Positions 34,825-47,494 are shown, counted from the first letter of the stretch. The stretch: 64,000 nt of DNA from Notamacropus eugenii (GCF_028372415.1 NC_092878.1:134492750-134556749), one strand, 5' to 3'. A program made the numbers and translations. Notes: generated by a model not told the origin, from the letters alone.

Positions 34825-34928
34825 TCTTCCTTCCTTGCTTCCTTCCTCCCTTCCTTCCTCCCTTCCTTCCTTGCTTCCTTCCTCCCTTCCTTCCTTCCTT
34901 CCTTCCTTCCTTCCTTCCTTCCTTCCTC
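34825..34928. repeat. CTTC/CTTG polypyrimidine microsatellite
   Basis: About 100 bases of CTTC units with a few CTTG and CTCC variants, one strand purely pyrimidine for long runs. It yields a Leu/Pro/Ser-rich artefact frame. Confidence 0.95.
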
Positions 34929-34929
34929 T

Positions 34930-36340
34930 TTTTGTCTCTCTTTTCTTTCCTTCCCTTTTAATAAATTCTGGAGTTGCTTCTTACTGTTTCACAGTCTCTG
35001 AGGAATCCATAGAATTTATTGTCATGCTCTCTTTTTCTACTGGAAATATGGGATTTCTTTTCCTTTAAAATATAATACTTATCCATTTTTGTTCTAACTT
35101 TTGGGGAGATTCTTACTTATTTTTTCCTTTTGTCTTTTTCACCCTCACTATCTGAATTTATCTCCTTGGGAATGAAGCTTATACCTGACCTTTCATGTGT
35201 GTTTATGTGTGTGTGTGTGTGTGTGTGCGCGTGTACATGTGCATGCGTGCAGAGTTGTATATGTGTGTGTGTGATTTTTCAGCCTTTTTCTTTTAAAATT
35301 CCCTCCTCACTATTTGATCCCTCCACCTTTGTACTGTCCCATCTCATGTTTTCCCTTACAGGAAGCCTCCTTGTGTTTAGATATTCCAGATCCATTTAGA
35401 TCCCCATATTATGCAAATTCCATTTGTTGAGAACTGAGAGTTTAGCTTCTAGGTACCTTTCCTGAGAGAACAGAAACTTCCTAGGTGGTTCTGTATCTGT
35501 GTTCTCCCTCATCCATCATTACTGTTTCTACCATTTTGGATCACATGGCTGGCCCGGATTAATTTTAATTTTTATTTCTCATTCATATTTTGGAACCTGT
35601 TACAACACTTTTGCCTGGAACTCTAACAGGACTTTTACTGGATGATTAGGACCATATCTCATCTCTCTTTTATCTTTTTCCTTAGCAAGCATAGGACTAA
35701 ACACACAATAGATACTAATAATAGACTAGGAGAGTTAGTAGTTGTTGAATGAGTTCTGCCAATAGATTATGTATAGATGGAAACTGGAACCAAAGAACCC
35801 ATTACTGCAGAGTCAAATTCTGCTGGTGAAAGGACAGATCATTTTTCCTATTGCATTAATATAGGGCATAGGTAATGTGATTTGGAGAAGATAAAAATGG
35901 AATGTACTCTTGCTCATTCTTTTTCTTTTCCCTATTCATATTTCTTTCTTATTCATGCAGGACTTAATGATTACTCTTAATGAATGCCTACCATTTTACA
36001 TAGAGATAAAATTAAATTTGTTAAATAGTTTTAAGGGATCCATCAATAACAAAGCTTCATAGAATGTCCATTTATTCATCTTTATGAGCAGTATGCACTT
36101 TGTAATTGCTGGTTACCAACTCAAGAGCCCAACTTAAAAAAAAAAATATTGCAGAAACAGTAAGAAAGCAAGAAAGCAAGTTGTCCTGAGATCCTTCCCA
36201 TCAAAACTCCATGGAAAATATGAGAATGAAATTATTATTGTTATTAAATTCTATATTAAGTTTCAAAGAATATTAAATTAGAAATATTAGTAACATCAGT
36301 ATAACAATGATGAAAAAAGATGAATGCCTTATATGTGTAC
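34930..36340. other. Mostly unassigned; GT microsatellite and a weak L2/MIR end
   Basis: A GT tract with CG interruptions lies at 35203-35275. A possible L2/MIR-type end at 35640-35755 finishes TTGTTGAATGAG. No gene seen. Confidence 0.45.
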
Positions 36341-36344
36341 TGCA

Positions 36345-36520
36345 CTTTATTGTTTACACAGCACTTTCACATAGATTCTTTTTCAACTGATCCTTCCAAT
36401 GATTTCATAAGCTTAGACAAGGAAGAAAAGGTATTTTCATCGTGTCTGTATTAAGGATGAACGAACTAACGAATAACTGTTTAAGTGACCTCTTCAAAGT
36501 CATTAACAGAATGAAACCTA
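36345..36520 (-). repeat. CORE-SINE-like repeat, diverged
   Basis: CACAGCACTTTCACATAGAT, TCAACTGATCCTTCCAATGA and TAAGTGACCTCTTCAAAGTC follow the order of the better-preserved copies at 36575 and 38949. Confidence 0.5.
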
Positions 36521-36574
36521 CCTTTTACTCCTAAACTAATGTTTTATGATAATAGTAACAACAGTAATAATAAC

Positions 36575-36745
36575 TAATATTTAAATTGTACCTTAAGGCT
36601 TGCAGAGTGATTCACATCAATTATTTTATTTGGTCATCTCAGAGACCCTTTGAGGTACAGATTATGGTTATGATTGTGCCCATTTTACAGGTTAGAAAAC
36701 TGAGACACCAAAGATTAAATGGTGTTATCTTGGTCACACAACTCA
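36575..36745 (-). repeat. MIR-like CORE-SINE
   Basis: TACCTTAAGGCTTGCAGAGT, CAGAGACCCTTTGAGGTACA, CCCATTTTACAGGTTAGAAA and CTTGGTCACACAACTC match in order the repeat split at 37895-39060. Confidence 0.7.
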
Positions 36746-36879
36746 TCGACTGCCTTTCAATAAGCAATAATATAAATAAACTAAATTCCCTGGTCCAATT
36801 AGTCCATTCAATGAAAAACAAAGTAATTTTTTGCATTCAAATTTTAACCAAAAGAAAAAGAAAACATCGTTTATTGTAA

Positions 36880-37890
36880 GCCAGTTGTCCCATGATCATT
36901 GTTAGCAGCTGTTATCACCCTGCTGCAGCAATTACAATCAACAGTAGAATCTCTGAGATAGTTTTGTTTTTAATTCAGAGATAGTACGAGGATAAGTAGA
37001 GATGAATTGAAAATTCATAGAGAAGAATGATGTTGGTAGGCATGTATTTCATATTTATCTTGGATGAGGTGTCTATTTTACTTTAAATATAGCTTAGCAT
37101 GACTTCTACCCTACCATTAAAATGAAAAAACATGTAGGAAGCTATCTACGTATTAAATATTGACTAGTAAGCTATGAGAGGGATTGAGTACCTCCACTAT
37201 AAGTGTATTGATAGAAAACTGCAACTGTTTTTTTTTTTTAGCCTAAAATAACCCATCTCCAAATACTAGATTTACTTCTTTTTTATTTATGAGTTAATTG
37301 GATTGGATTTAACCTTCTAAAGGTAATGCCAGAATGGTTAACTCCAAAGGCTTGACAGCAAGTATGGGAATTATTCAGCCCCTGAAAGAGATCCCTATCT
37401 GATTTCTGACTTTGGGGCAAAACATTATCAAAGGCATTTTTATTTTCCCAGTGTTTTGGACAAGCAGGTCACTAGGTCTCCTATGAGACATATTAAACTA
37501 CACCAAAGTGAAACAAATTCTCTTTACTGGTTGAAACTGTGATTGGGAAAAAAAAAAGAAATTACAACAGAAATTCAGGTCAAGCCAAATGATACTTTGG
37601 GGAAACAGGTATGGGTTGAATTACTCTGGGGATACATAAATAGGAGCCAATTTATTACCATATGGCTTATATATTTTTTTCACCCAAATAACACATTTGA
37701 AAGGCCAGATAACACATTTCTGCATCAACTCTATGCATTTGTATCCAAAGCACACATCCTATATAAATGAATGAGCTCTACTGTGTCCTACTGCTCTCTT
37801 ATAATTGCTTTAAAATTCAGAATATTTTTCATATATTTTAATGAATCACATATTCTATCTCCCAATGAATACAATCAAGCAATATAATAG
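36880..37890. other. No recognisable gene
   Basis: AT-rich sequence with a poly-T run near 37230 and a poly-A run near 37548. No repeat family named with confidence, no coding frame of note. Confidence 0.45.
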
Positions 37891-37894
37891 AGAA

Positions 37895-37942
37895 ATAATA
37901 ATAGGTAACATTTATATATCACTTTAAGGTTTATAAAGCGCT
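37895..37942 (-). repeat. MIR-like CORE-SINE, left part, split by an insertion
   Basis: AGGTAACATTTATATATCAC then TTTAAGGTTTATAAAGCGCT. The repeat resumes at 38949 with AAAGCGCTTTACAAATATCT. The 8 bases AAAGCGCT are present on both sides of the insertion. Confidence 0.8.
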
Positions 37943-38948
37943 ACAGGCCAGGTGGCCAGGCCAGACAAAGGCAAGGCAAGGCAAGGGAAGACAAGGCAAG
38001 GCAAGGCAAGGCAAGGCCAGGCCAGGCAAAGGCCAGGCCAGGCCAGACCAGGCCAGGCCAGGCAAGGCAAAGCAAGGCAAGGCACCAGTAAAACCTAAGT
38101 CAACTGGGTAGCTTTTGGCCATCCAAATTTACCTTCCTTTGGAGAGGAAAAGGAAGGGAGGGGGTTGGGGGGTAAAGGCAGACAGAAAAGGAGGAGTTGA
38201 GTTACCCAACTAGCTGGGTCCTTATTCAGCCAGCTGCATCTACTCACAGGATTGTGTTTGTCCTTCATTGCTGGAAGAAGACCATGCTATCAGAGAAACG
38301 ATGACATGACTTGCACTTGACTTTGTTTTGAGTGAGGAAGGGTTGTGCAGGTCACCAGCCTCTCCTCTTCTGCAGAGCCATCTGAATCCAGTGACCTGAT
38401 ATCCCTCAGGATGACTGGAGATGACCCAGGGTGCACTGGGAGACCTTGGGCCTTTTAGGCCAAGGTCTTTGTAGGTACTCACTTAGGGTGAGATGATGAC
38501 CATTCAAAAACCTACTGCACTCTGAAATTGGGACCCTAATCTGCCCCTACCTAAGGGGTTGTCTGGACCCTCCTAGTTTAGAGAGATTATCAGTAGTAAC
38601 TGTTGCTGGCTCCCACCTAGCCTGATGTATTTCTTTTTCCTGGCCTCATTAAAGGGGCCATGCCCTGGCTACTTCTTAAACAGGACTATTCAATGAATGG
38701 GCATTGCCTCACCCTAAGTGAGTACCTGCAAAGACCTTGACCTAAAGGGTCCAAGGTCTCCCAGTGCACCCTGGGTCATTTCCAGTCATCCTGAGGAATA
38801 TTAAGTCACTGCATTCAGATGGCTCTGGAGGAGAAGTGAAGCTAGTGACCCGCACAGCCCTCCCCCACTCAAAACAAAGTCAAGGGTAAGTCATGTCATC
38901 TTTTCTCTGATGGCATGGTCTTCTTTGGCAACTAAAGAGGAACACAAC
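37943..38948. mobile_element. 1006-bp insertion: pentamer array plus long palindrome
   Basis: Flanked by the perfect 8-bp duplication AAAGCGCT (37935-37942 and 38949-38956) inside a SINE, so its ends are defined. Contents: a GGCAA/GGCCA pentamer array (37950-38083); a 165-base link with a G-rich run; a minus-oriented arm (about 38254-38490); a spacer of about 220 bases; and a plus-oriented arm (about 38709-38948). The arms are inverted copies of an RTE-tailed SINE-like unit also found at 17846-18696. No coding frame. The pentamer array looks like the 3' tail of an RTE-type insertion read on the minus strand; this is inference. Confidence 0.75.
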
Positions 38949-39075
38949 AAAGCGCTTTACAAATATCTCATTTTATTCTCACAAGTGCTCTGGGAGATAG
39001 GTACTATCATTACCTACATTTTATAGATGAGGAAACTGAGGCAGATGGGTTAAATGATATGTTTGGAGTCAAAAG
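38949..39075 (-). repeat. MIR-like CORE-SINE, right part
   Basis: Continues the repeat interrupted at 37942: TCTGGGAGATAGGTACTATC, CATTTTATAGATGAGGAAAC and TGAGGCAGATGGGTTAAATG. Confidence 0.8.
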
Positions 39076-39079
39076 TTAC

Positions 39080-41071
39080 TAATTGTTTGAGACTAACAGA
39101 TGATGTATGTGACTTACAAAACAGCAAAATAATCTTCCTAAATTAGCTTTTCAAAGGAACAGTTATGAAAACACAAGCAAAAAGAGTTTTAATTAAGAAA
39201 GTCAAATATACATGTAACAGTTTACAAAGATGTATATATCTTTGTATAGTGTATATTTTGAATATACATGTGTATTTGAAATGTATATTTGTATATTTTT
39301 TCAAACACATATTCAGGACTACACAGTAGAAATGATTCTTTGGAGCAAACTTTACAAGTAGGATTTCCTTAAGACTTAGATTAACATAATGATTATCGTT
39401 GAGCCAAACTCTCTTCAGAAAGTAAAAATTTCAGAGGCTTATTTTGCTCTTGAACAGAAATTCCCCCAAGGGGTAGAACCCATGCTTTCCATACCCCATT
39501 GTGCCTGAGACCTTCAAAACCTTTCCTTACCTTTTCATTCTTCTTACACTGTATACCCCCCTATATAGCCTGTGATCCTACTTGGACACTGGCTTACTTG
39601 GTTTTCCTTGACTCCATACTCCATCTCCCTGTCCTTTCAATTCCGAAGTGGAATGTTCTTTCTTTCTGCCTCTTCCTCTTAGTTTCTCTGTCTTCTTTAA
39701 AGACCTTCTTGAAACTTCATATTCCAAAAAGACCTTCTTTTGCTTCATATGCATGTTTTTCTTTCTGTCTCTTCCTCTGCCTCTCTCTCTCTTTCTCTTT
39801 TCTTCTTTCCTTCTCCCTCTCTTTCTGTCTCTCTAAATACACATATTTCATATGTTTGTATATGTGTGCATATATGTATGAGTGTGAAATTCTGCATAAT
39901 ATACACAGCTCTTTACATGCTGCTTCCCCCATGAGACAGCTCAATGTGTTTGTGTGTAAGTATAAGCTTCCTGAAGGCATGAACTTCAATTCTCTTCTAA
40001 AGCACAGAATAGAAAACATATGGTATTAATCCTGGTCTCGCAAATCCTTATAGCATTGTCTAGCTAGTGTCATACCACTGTGAGATATTAAAGAACCTTA
40101 TCCTATACAGGAATATTTAACCAGCAATAATATTTATTTAAAAAAAAAATCACAGCTTAACTTGCCATGGTTAGCGAGATATGTTTTAAGAGGAGGAAGC
40201 AGGCACATGAATATAACAGCATCAAGACTGATCCTCTAGACCCAAGTTCAAGGGCTCGGAATGACTCAACACATGTATAAGAATGGTGCAAGTGACCAAG
40301 CACATGACAGGATACACAGCTAAGCACAGAATTAACTAGGTAGGCAGGTTTCTTGTATGGGAATATGAATTAAGAGAGTCCAACCTTAGCCTTCTCAAGG
40401 TCCCCTTCCCAACCTTATTTTCATGGACTGGCCTTAGATCTCAGATAACACTTTTATTGAACTGCTGACATTTTTTCCCCTTAAACTGGTGAAATATTAA
40501 CTAACAGATAAAAAAAATTAAAAATGAGACTCAAAAAGAATATTCAAGATCCCCAAAATTTCACCTCAACTACCAAAGTCTCACCAATCACAGGAGGGAT
40601 GGACACAATTGTTATCAATCCTCTAAAGTTGTTGCAATAAATTAGGTAGCAAATAAAAAAAAAATTGGACCTTCTAAAAAGCACACAAAAGGTTTTTACT
40701 TAAAATTCCTTTCTACTAGTATTTCCCCTTCTCAAAAACAGCTTGAAATCCATCCTGAAGTAAAAAAGCAGTCATTAGAATCTAACGATGGAAGAACATT
40801 TTTTAAGTTAGCATAGATACTGAATGTACAATGGCTGTAAACCTCCAGGCTGACAGATTTTCTATCTCTTCTTCAATGTTAATTGTGAAAATAAATCTTT
40901 AAGGTTCGAGTTTGTTACAACTAAGTTAGTTAAAATGCAATTTCAGTATAGTCCACTCTAAATATAATTCACAATAAACAGTCTTCAACAATAAACAAAT
41001 GTCTAATTACCAAACCCCCTTTCTCAAAAAGTATTTGCAATGGGAGAGGGGGAATCAGTTTTCTAGGTGGA
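39080..41071. other. No recognisable gene
   Basis: AT-rich in the left part, then a CTTT/CTCT-rich pyrimidine tract around 39760-39830 that produces a 176-codon artefact frame, then A/C-rich sequence to the LTR. No family I can name with confidence. Confidence 0.4.
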
Positions 41072-41077
41072 TAGCCA

Positions 41078-41729
41078 TGTGAGAAGTAATTCATTTGGAC
41101 CTGTACTCTATTCCAATCAGTATTAATCAGTTTGGTATGATTTCATAGGGGTAGTGATTGTAAGTTGTATGTATTAGACACCAGAATTGTGAACTGTAAA
41201 TTTGAAGTTACTTGCTTAATCCTAGGAAGCTAATAAAAGGCTCTCCACCCCTGTCATGGTGACCAAATGAGTGGTAGAGGTGACTCAATTACACAGAAAT
41301 CTCCCCAATTTGTTTTCATACCTTCCGAACAGTTTCTCTTGTTCAACATGAGCAGGTGACCATCTTATAACCATTTTATAACCACTTAGTCAGTGGAGAT
41401 GCTCCATGCTTTGCCTAATTGTGACATCTCCCCCAACCCCCACTGATATACCATTTTTTGGTTGATACATCATTTTTGGCCCTCGAAGAAAGGTCTACAA
41501 AACAATGGGATTCTGTACTTTGCATAGCCCTTCTAGAATATTCAAGTGTCAAGTCTCATATCAAGCCTTATAAAAATAAGACCCTGGAAGAAGGGGGGAC
41601 CTCATACCATGAGGAAAAAGATTTGAGGCCCACTTTGTGAGAAGGGACCATGGACCCTTTAATAAAGTGCCATTGGCTCAGAGCTCTGTCTCAGTGATTT
41701 TTCTTTAGGATGGGCAATTTTAATTCCCA
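41078..41729 (+). mobile_element. Solo LTR with perfect 6-bp target duplication
   Basis: 652 bases starting TGTGAGAAG and ending TTCCCA. TAGCCA occurs immediately before (41072-41077) and immediately after (41730-41735), the 6-bp duplication expected for a retroviral integrase product. It has TATAAAA at 41569-41575 and AATAAA at 41661-41666, so U3, R and U5 are all present. The absence of interior sequence shows loss by LTR-LTR recombination. The family is the same as the minus-strand LTR at 33499. Confidence 0.9.
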
Positions 41730-41735
41730 TAGCCA

Positions 41736-44700
41736 ACAATGCTTCCTCTTTCCTGGAGGCAAGTACTTTGAAAGATTAATTTGTCAAATATTTTCTTTTC
41801 CTTTATCAATTCAGCTTATAATCTAGCAACATCCAGATTAGAAGAAAAACCATCTCCCTAACAGCATCTCTGTGCTATATCATAGAAAATATTATGGATT
41901 TGAAACATGACACACAACCCATTTCTAGTCACATGACCTCACTTCAGTTGAATGCATCTCCAAATTACACAGAAAATCATTCTGAACAAATTTCAGTGGA
42001 AATTACATAAGCCAATCTATAAATTTTCCATTCTAACTAGATATGTCTATAGCTCTTTGACTTCTATAGCTCTCAATGGTTTAAACATCATAGAACTTAT
42101 ACCATTTTACCAGAAGTACTGAAATATACTTATAACCATGAAAAATATCTTATCAGATAAAACAACTAGCAATTTTTATTTTTTCCCATTACGGTAATCC
42201 AAGTAAAATAAATTACTCTTAACAAAGAGTAAACAACATTTGGACAATTCTTTAACAACTGACTTTATAACATAACAATACCTAAATTACAAGAGAATTT
42301 ATTTTCCTATGTTGGGGCTAAAAAGTTTCACAACATGTATTTAATTTTACATCAGCAAAATACTAGGAAATGCATATACAGCTCTACTAATTCAAATTCA
42401 CACATGTGAATTCACACATTGTTTATACTTACAAGTTACAAAAGTAATTGTTTATACTTAAAAGTATGCTGTTATAAGTAGATGCCTGAATTTCTGCCCA
42501 GGCAGAAAAGCTATAAGGACTTAGGTGTTAACAAAGCATGGCCCCTTTTCCTCAGGTCAAAATCCTTTGAAGTTTCCTTGCAAACCTCCTGAAAAGGTGG
42601 GTGAGCCCAGCTACCAAACACTTATTTCATTTCATATTTCATTTCACTTGTACCTCACTGAGAAGTTAGACAGTGTGGTATAATATGGAGGGACTGAAAC
42701 TTTTCCTTTTACAATTTATAGTTCTCAACTAACATAAAATCTCACATCTAAGTATACCGTCTTTAGTAAGATATGTAAAACCTTACTATTTCACTTTTTA
42801 TAATTAAGCACATTTTAAGTTCATTATACCAATTTCCAGAAAATCATTATCACTAACTTCTTTATTTCTAAAGAGTTTGTTTTAAAACATATACATCAGT
42901 CTTTTAATAACTGAATCTATAACCCAAAAGAATCAGGGCTCACTTTTCTAATCCATATTTTAATACAATGAATTATCACATTTATGTTATGCATTATTTT
43001 TACAGCATTAACAAGTTGGTAAACAGAGATAACTTGGTTTAAGACCACACAGCTAACAATTTTCCCAATCCATACTTTTTTCTCCATTTGTCTTAATGGC
43101 AAATAGTATAATAAATTCTAAGAGACACATTTCACTCAAAATAAGACCAGAATAAATTCAATTACATCTGGGTCTATTTTCCAAATAGTATCAAACAGAA
43201 TCTCAACTCATAATTTCAATTAATATTATATTTGACACAAGGGCTATTTATTCTAAGCATCTCATATTATGGAGTTCTCTATTTCCAGCCATTCCACTTC
43301 CAAAATTTTTAAAAGTAGCAGTAATCTACCCCAATTATCATACTTAAGAGCACATGGTAATTTAGTTCAAATCTGGGTCCTACAATCTCAGAATGAACCT
43401 TTTACTTATCAGTTTACTCTTAGCCCTGTATAACTTCCTATATTGGTTTTCGCATCAAATTGCAATTTTTATTACTATTATAGTTCACAAGTTTTCCACT
43501 TAAACATAATCAAACTTCCTCAAACCTTCTCAATATGCTGAAACTTTCTTTTCATTTTTATACATTCCTCTTGTGGTTTGAAAATCCAAACCTTTATTAC
43601 CTTCCATAGGCTTCACTTAATTTCTTTCTTATTTCTCTTTCCAAATCTCCAAAATCCTTTGCTCAGATTATACAACTTTGCTTGCTCAAATCCTACATTT
43701 CAACCATGTCCCAGACTATATTCACTCCACTGAATATTTCCTTCATATTTTTAGCACATATTGTTTGTTGTTAAACTCAATAACTTACCAGAACCTTACT
43801 TTCCCAAGTTATAGACTGTATTTCAGCACAAGTGATTTTCTTCACTAACTTACCTATCACCATTATGTTCTAATGCTTGATTAATTACAATTCAAGTGTT
43901 CTCTGGGAGATCAAACAGCTATAAATCTTTCACTATTCTAAAAGGACATAGAAATCTGCTCTTCCTATTGCTAGTCCAAATATGAGAAGTTTGTGGGCCC
44001 TAAAAATCCATTAAGATGTTTTTAGTAATTACAAAAATTTTTAGGAGTCCTGCAATGGCTTACGGTTTTGTTGAAACATGGAAGTGGGCTTCTGGGTACT
44101 GTCAGTTCTGTTTATAGTTTACAAAGCCTTGACTGCCCAATTAACAATCAAAGTCTCTTATATTATCTACAAAAATCAACTCAAAGCATTTTTCAAAGTA
44201 AACCATGCCAGCACTCTTTTCTTTTCTGTTTATTTGTCGCTTTTCAGACTTTGTATTCATAAGTCAAGAAAGCTGTATTCTTTAGCTCATACCAATATTT
44301 CTTATGCAAATAGTTTTTGCAAGGGCAACATACATTTTAAACATAAATGACTAAAATTTTAAAATGATTGCACTTAAGGTCACTATTGAGAAACCTTGAT
44401 CAAAGTGTGCCTTAGAGGACAAAAAACAAATCTATTTTCCAGTTGTAAACTCATTGCCTTGATGTTAAATATTGGGGTACAATTATAGGGAGAAGAATTC
44501 TGTGGCCAGACACAAACTACCCTAGCCAGACAGTTTCCTGGATTTAAATTGAACATAATCTACAAACTGTAGTTTGAGGATCCAATTAAACCTGTATTTA
44601 TAAACTTTCAGTTTTCAAGATGACATTCCAGTTTAGATTTTAGCTGCTATAAAAAAAAAAAAAATTACTTATGTTCTGGCTGCTACTCCTGAGTTAAAAC
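41736..44700. other. C-over-G skewed unassigned region
   Basis: No gene. The plus strand is markedly poor in G compared with C over most of the stretch (for example 43501-43560 has 2 G against about 15 C). A short CORE-SINE-like piece may lie at 43010-43060. Origin unknown; see findings. Confidence 0.5.
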
Positions 44701-45600
44701 AAAATGTCTTTCCATGTTGAGCTTCATGTAGTCAGAATTTGTTACTTTTCTACTGTATACCTTATCAATAGAAAGAGAAGTTACTCAATCTTTTAAAATT
44801 GATGGAAAAAGACAGTGAAGGGACCATGTGGGACAGGCGTCTTGAGCCATGAGCTTTCTCCAATTTCTGCCTCTTTTTCTCATATTTCTCCATAGAAACT
44901 GTATAAAGGAACATATTTGATGTTCCCAAGAAGCATACCTACCAATTAGAGTTATTGGTATAGAAATGTTTTCAACAAATGGTTGTAGGTTATGCAAGCA
45001 TCTTCTAGAATAAAGGGGTCTAGCCTTATGTATAGGTTTAGTAATTTCACATAGCCTGTTGTAAAAATGATTAGGTTTCTCAGCCTTTTCTTGGTTTTTC
45101 TGGAAACTTCATCAGACCTAGGGAGGTTATTTTTCCAGGAGATCAGAGGGAGAGCAAGCTTTGTATCAATTAATAAAAATCACATTATCCTGATTAAAGG
45201 AGAGAATTTTTTAAAATAAATTAATTTATTTTTAGTTAGAAGAAGTTTCTAGAGGACCTAATTGCCTTTCCATTTTCTATTTCTTCAGGTTCTTTCAAGG
45301 GAATTCCTTTGGCCGTGCTATTTTTACTATTCCTAGTTCCCATTATAGGAAAAATTCTGAAATTGTCCTAGGCTTAAATCTTCCAGTTTAATTTCCAAGT
45401 GGTCTCTGGAGTTACTTACATTTCCTCCCAAGGAACCAGGAGGTTTAGTGTGGGTGGAAGGCTATCAATTAATCTCACTTGAGGCACGAGTTGTCTGCTC
45501 TCTAAGAATTAAAGGTATAGGACCCATAATAAACTTCTCCAGATCATAACCTAATGGGAGGCAACAGCAGGAGGGCTACATTTGGAGATTGTATCTCCTT
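44700..45600 (-). other. Possible decayed retroviral interior, uncertain
   Basis: The minus strand has a 70-codon frame (44785-44997) and, just upstream, one frame reading KPNHFYNRLCE near 45080-45045, which recalls retroviral capsid sequence. The resemblance is weak, no other retroviral landmark was found, and stops are frequent. I flag it without assigning it. Confidence 0.2.
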
Positions 45601-45654
45601 CCTTCTTAGCTATAAAATAATAAATCTGAATCTATTATGAAAATGAGTACTAAT

Positions 45655-47490
45655 CTGATAAAATTTATTTTTTAATTAAATTATTTTATTTGTTTTCAGT
45701 GTTCTACAATCACTTCCATATATCTTAGATTTTTTCCCCTCAATTCCTCTCCTTCCCCACTCCTTCCAGGAGACAGCATACAATTTTATATAGGTTCTAT
45801 ACATACATTCCTATAAAATACATTTTCACCTTAGTCATGTTGCATAGAACAATAAAAATGAGTGGGAGAAATCATAAAACAAAACAAAACATAATACAAA
45901 AAAAAATGGTCTGCTTCATTCTGCGATCAGATCCTTAGTTTTTTCTTGGGATGTGGAAGTTGATTTGCCTCAAGAGTCCATTGGGAATATTTTAAGTCCT
46001 TGCACTGCAATGAAGTACTAAGTCTACCAGAAAAATTCCTCACACACTGTGGTTGTTGCTGTGTACAAAGTTCTCCTGGTTCTTCTCCTTTCACTCGGCA
46101 TCAGTTCATGTAAGTCTTTCCAGGCCTTCCTGAAGTCTTTCTCTTCATCATTTCTTATAGCACTATAGTATTCCATTACATTCATATACCACAATTTATT
46201 CAGCCATTACCCAACTGATGGGAATCCCCTTGATTTCCAGGTTTTGGCCACCACGTAGAGAGGTGCCATAAATATTGTTGTACATGTGGGACCCTTTCCT
46301 ACTTTTATGATCTCTTGGGAATACAGTCCTAAAAGCAGTATTGCTGGGTATGCACATTTTTGTAGCCCTTTGGGCATGGTTCCAAATTGCTCTTCAGAAT
46401 GGTTGGATCAGCTCACAGTTCTATCAACAGTGAATTAGTGTTCCAGCTCTCCCACATCTTCTGCAACATTTATCATCGTCCTGTTTTGTCATGTTAGCCA
46501 GTCTGATAGGTATGATGTGGTACCTCAGAGTTGTTTTGATTTGCATCTGTTTAATGAATTGTAATTTAGAGTATTTTTTCCATATGACTATAGATAGCTT
46601 TGATTTCTTTCTCTGAAAACTGACCATTTATTTTACCATTTATCATTTGTGGAATGACTTGTGTTCTTGTAAATTTGACTCAGTTCTCAATACATTTTAA
46701 AAATTGGGCCTTTATAACAGACACTAGTTGCAAAAATTCTTTTTCAGTTTTCTGCTTCCCTCCTACTCTTGGTTGAATTGGGTTTATTTGTGCAAAAAAC
46801 TTTTCAATTTTTTGTAATCAAAATTATCCATTTTTACACTTCATAATGTTTTCTATCTCTTACTTAGTCAAGAATTTCTCCATTCTCCATAAATCTGATA
46901 AATACACTTTTACTTGCATTATCATTCTTTATATGCAGATCATGTACCCATTGGGATGTTATTCTTGAGTACAGTGTCAGGCATTGGTCTATGCTTAGCT
47001 TCTGCCACACTCTTATCCAGTTTTCCCAGAAATTTTTGTCTAACAGTGAGTTCTTATCCCAGAAGCTGGAGTCCTTGGGTTTATCAAAAAGGAGTTTGCT
47101 ACACTCATTGACTACTGTGTCTTGAGTACCTAATCCACTTCACTGGTCTGCTCCTCTGTTTCTTAGCCAGTACCAAGTGGTTTTGATGACTGCTACTTTA
47201 TAAAACTATTTGAGATCTATAGGCCTAGGCCACCTGCTATAGTATTTCTATTCATTAGTTCCCTTGATATTCTGGATTTTTTGTTCTTCCAGATGAATTT
47301 TGATATTTTTTCTAACTCTAGAAAGTAATTGTCTGATGGTTTGATTGGTATGGCACTGAATAAGTAAATTAATTTAGGTAGAAATGTCATTTTTATTATA
47401 TTGGCTCAGCCTACACATGACCAGCTGATGTTTTTCTATTGACTTAGATCTGACTTTATTTATTGTTGCTACCCATGGTTTGCAGCTCTC
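45655..47490 (-). mobile_element. L1 copy: 3' UTR and ORF2 C-terminal region, 5'-truncated
   Basis: Reverse-complement L1 over its full length: 3' tail at 45655, 3' UTR, CACTCGGCATCAGTTCATGT, AGCCATTACCCAACTGATGG, TGCTCTTCAGAATGGTTGGA, CAGTCTGATAGGTATGATG, GTTATTCTTGAGTACAGTG and finally TTGACTTAGATCTGACTTTA. It is truncated in ORF2 near 47490. No long frame survives. Confidence 0.85.
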
Positions 47491-47494
47491 CATC

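Noticed and set aside
34605..34961. 118-codon frame ending in Leu-Pro-Ser repeats
   Set aside because: It runs through the CTTC microsatellite. An artefact of simple sequence.
39499..40029. 176-codon plus-strand frame rich in Leu, Ser and Phe
   Set aside because: It is produced by a CTTT/CTCT-rich pyrimidine tract and a TATG-rich stretch. Biased composition, no domain, no start context.
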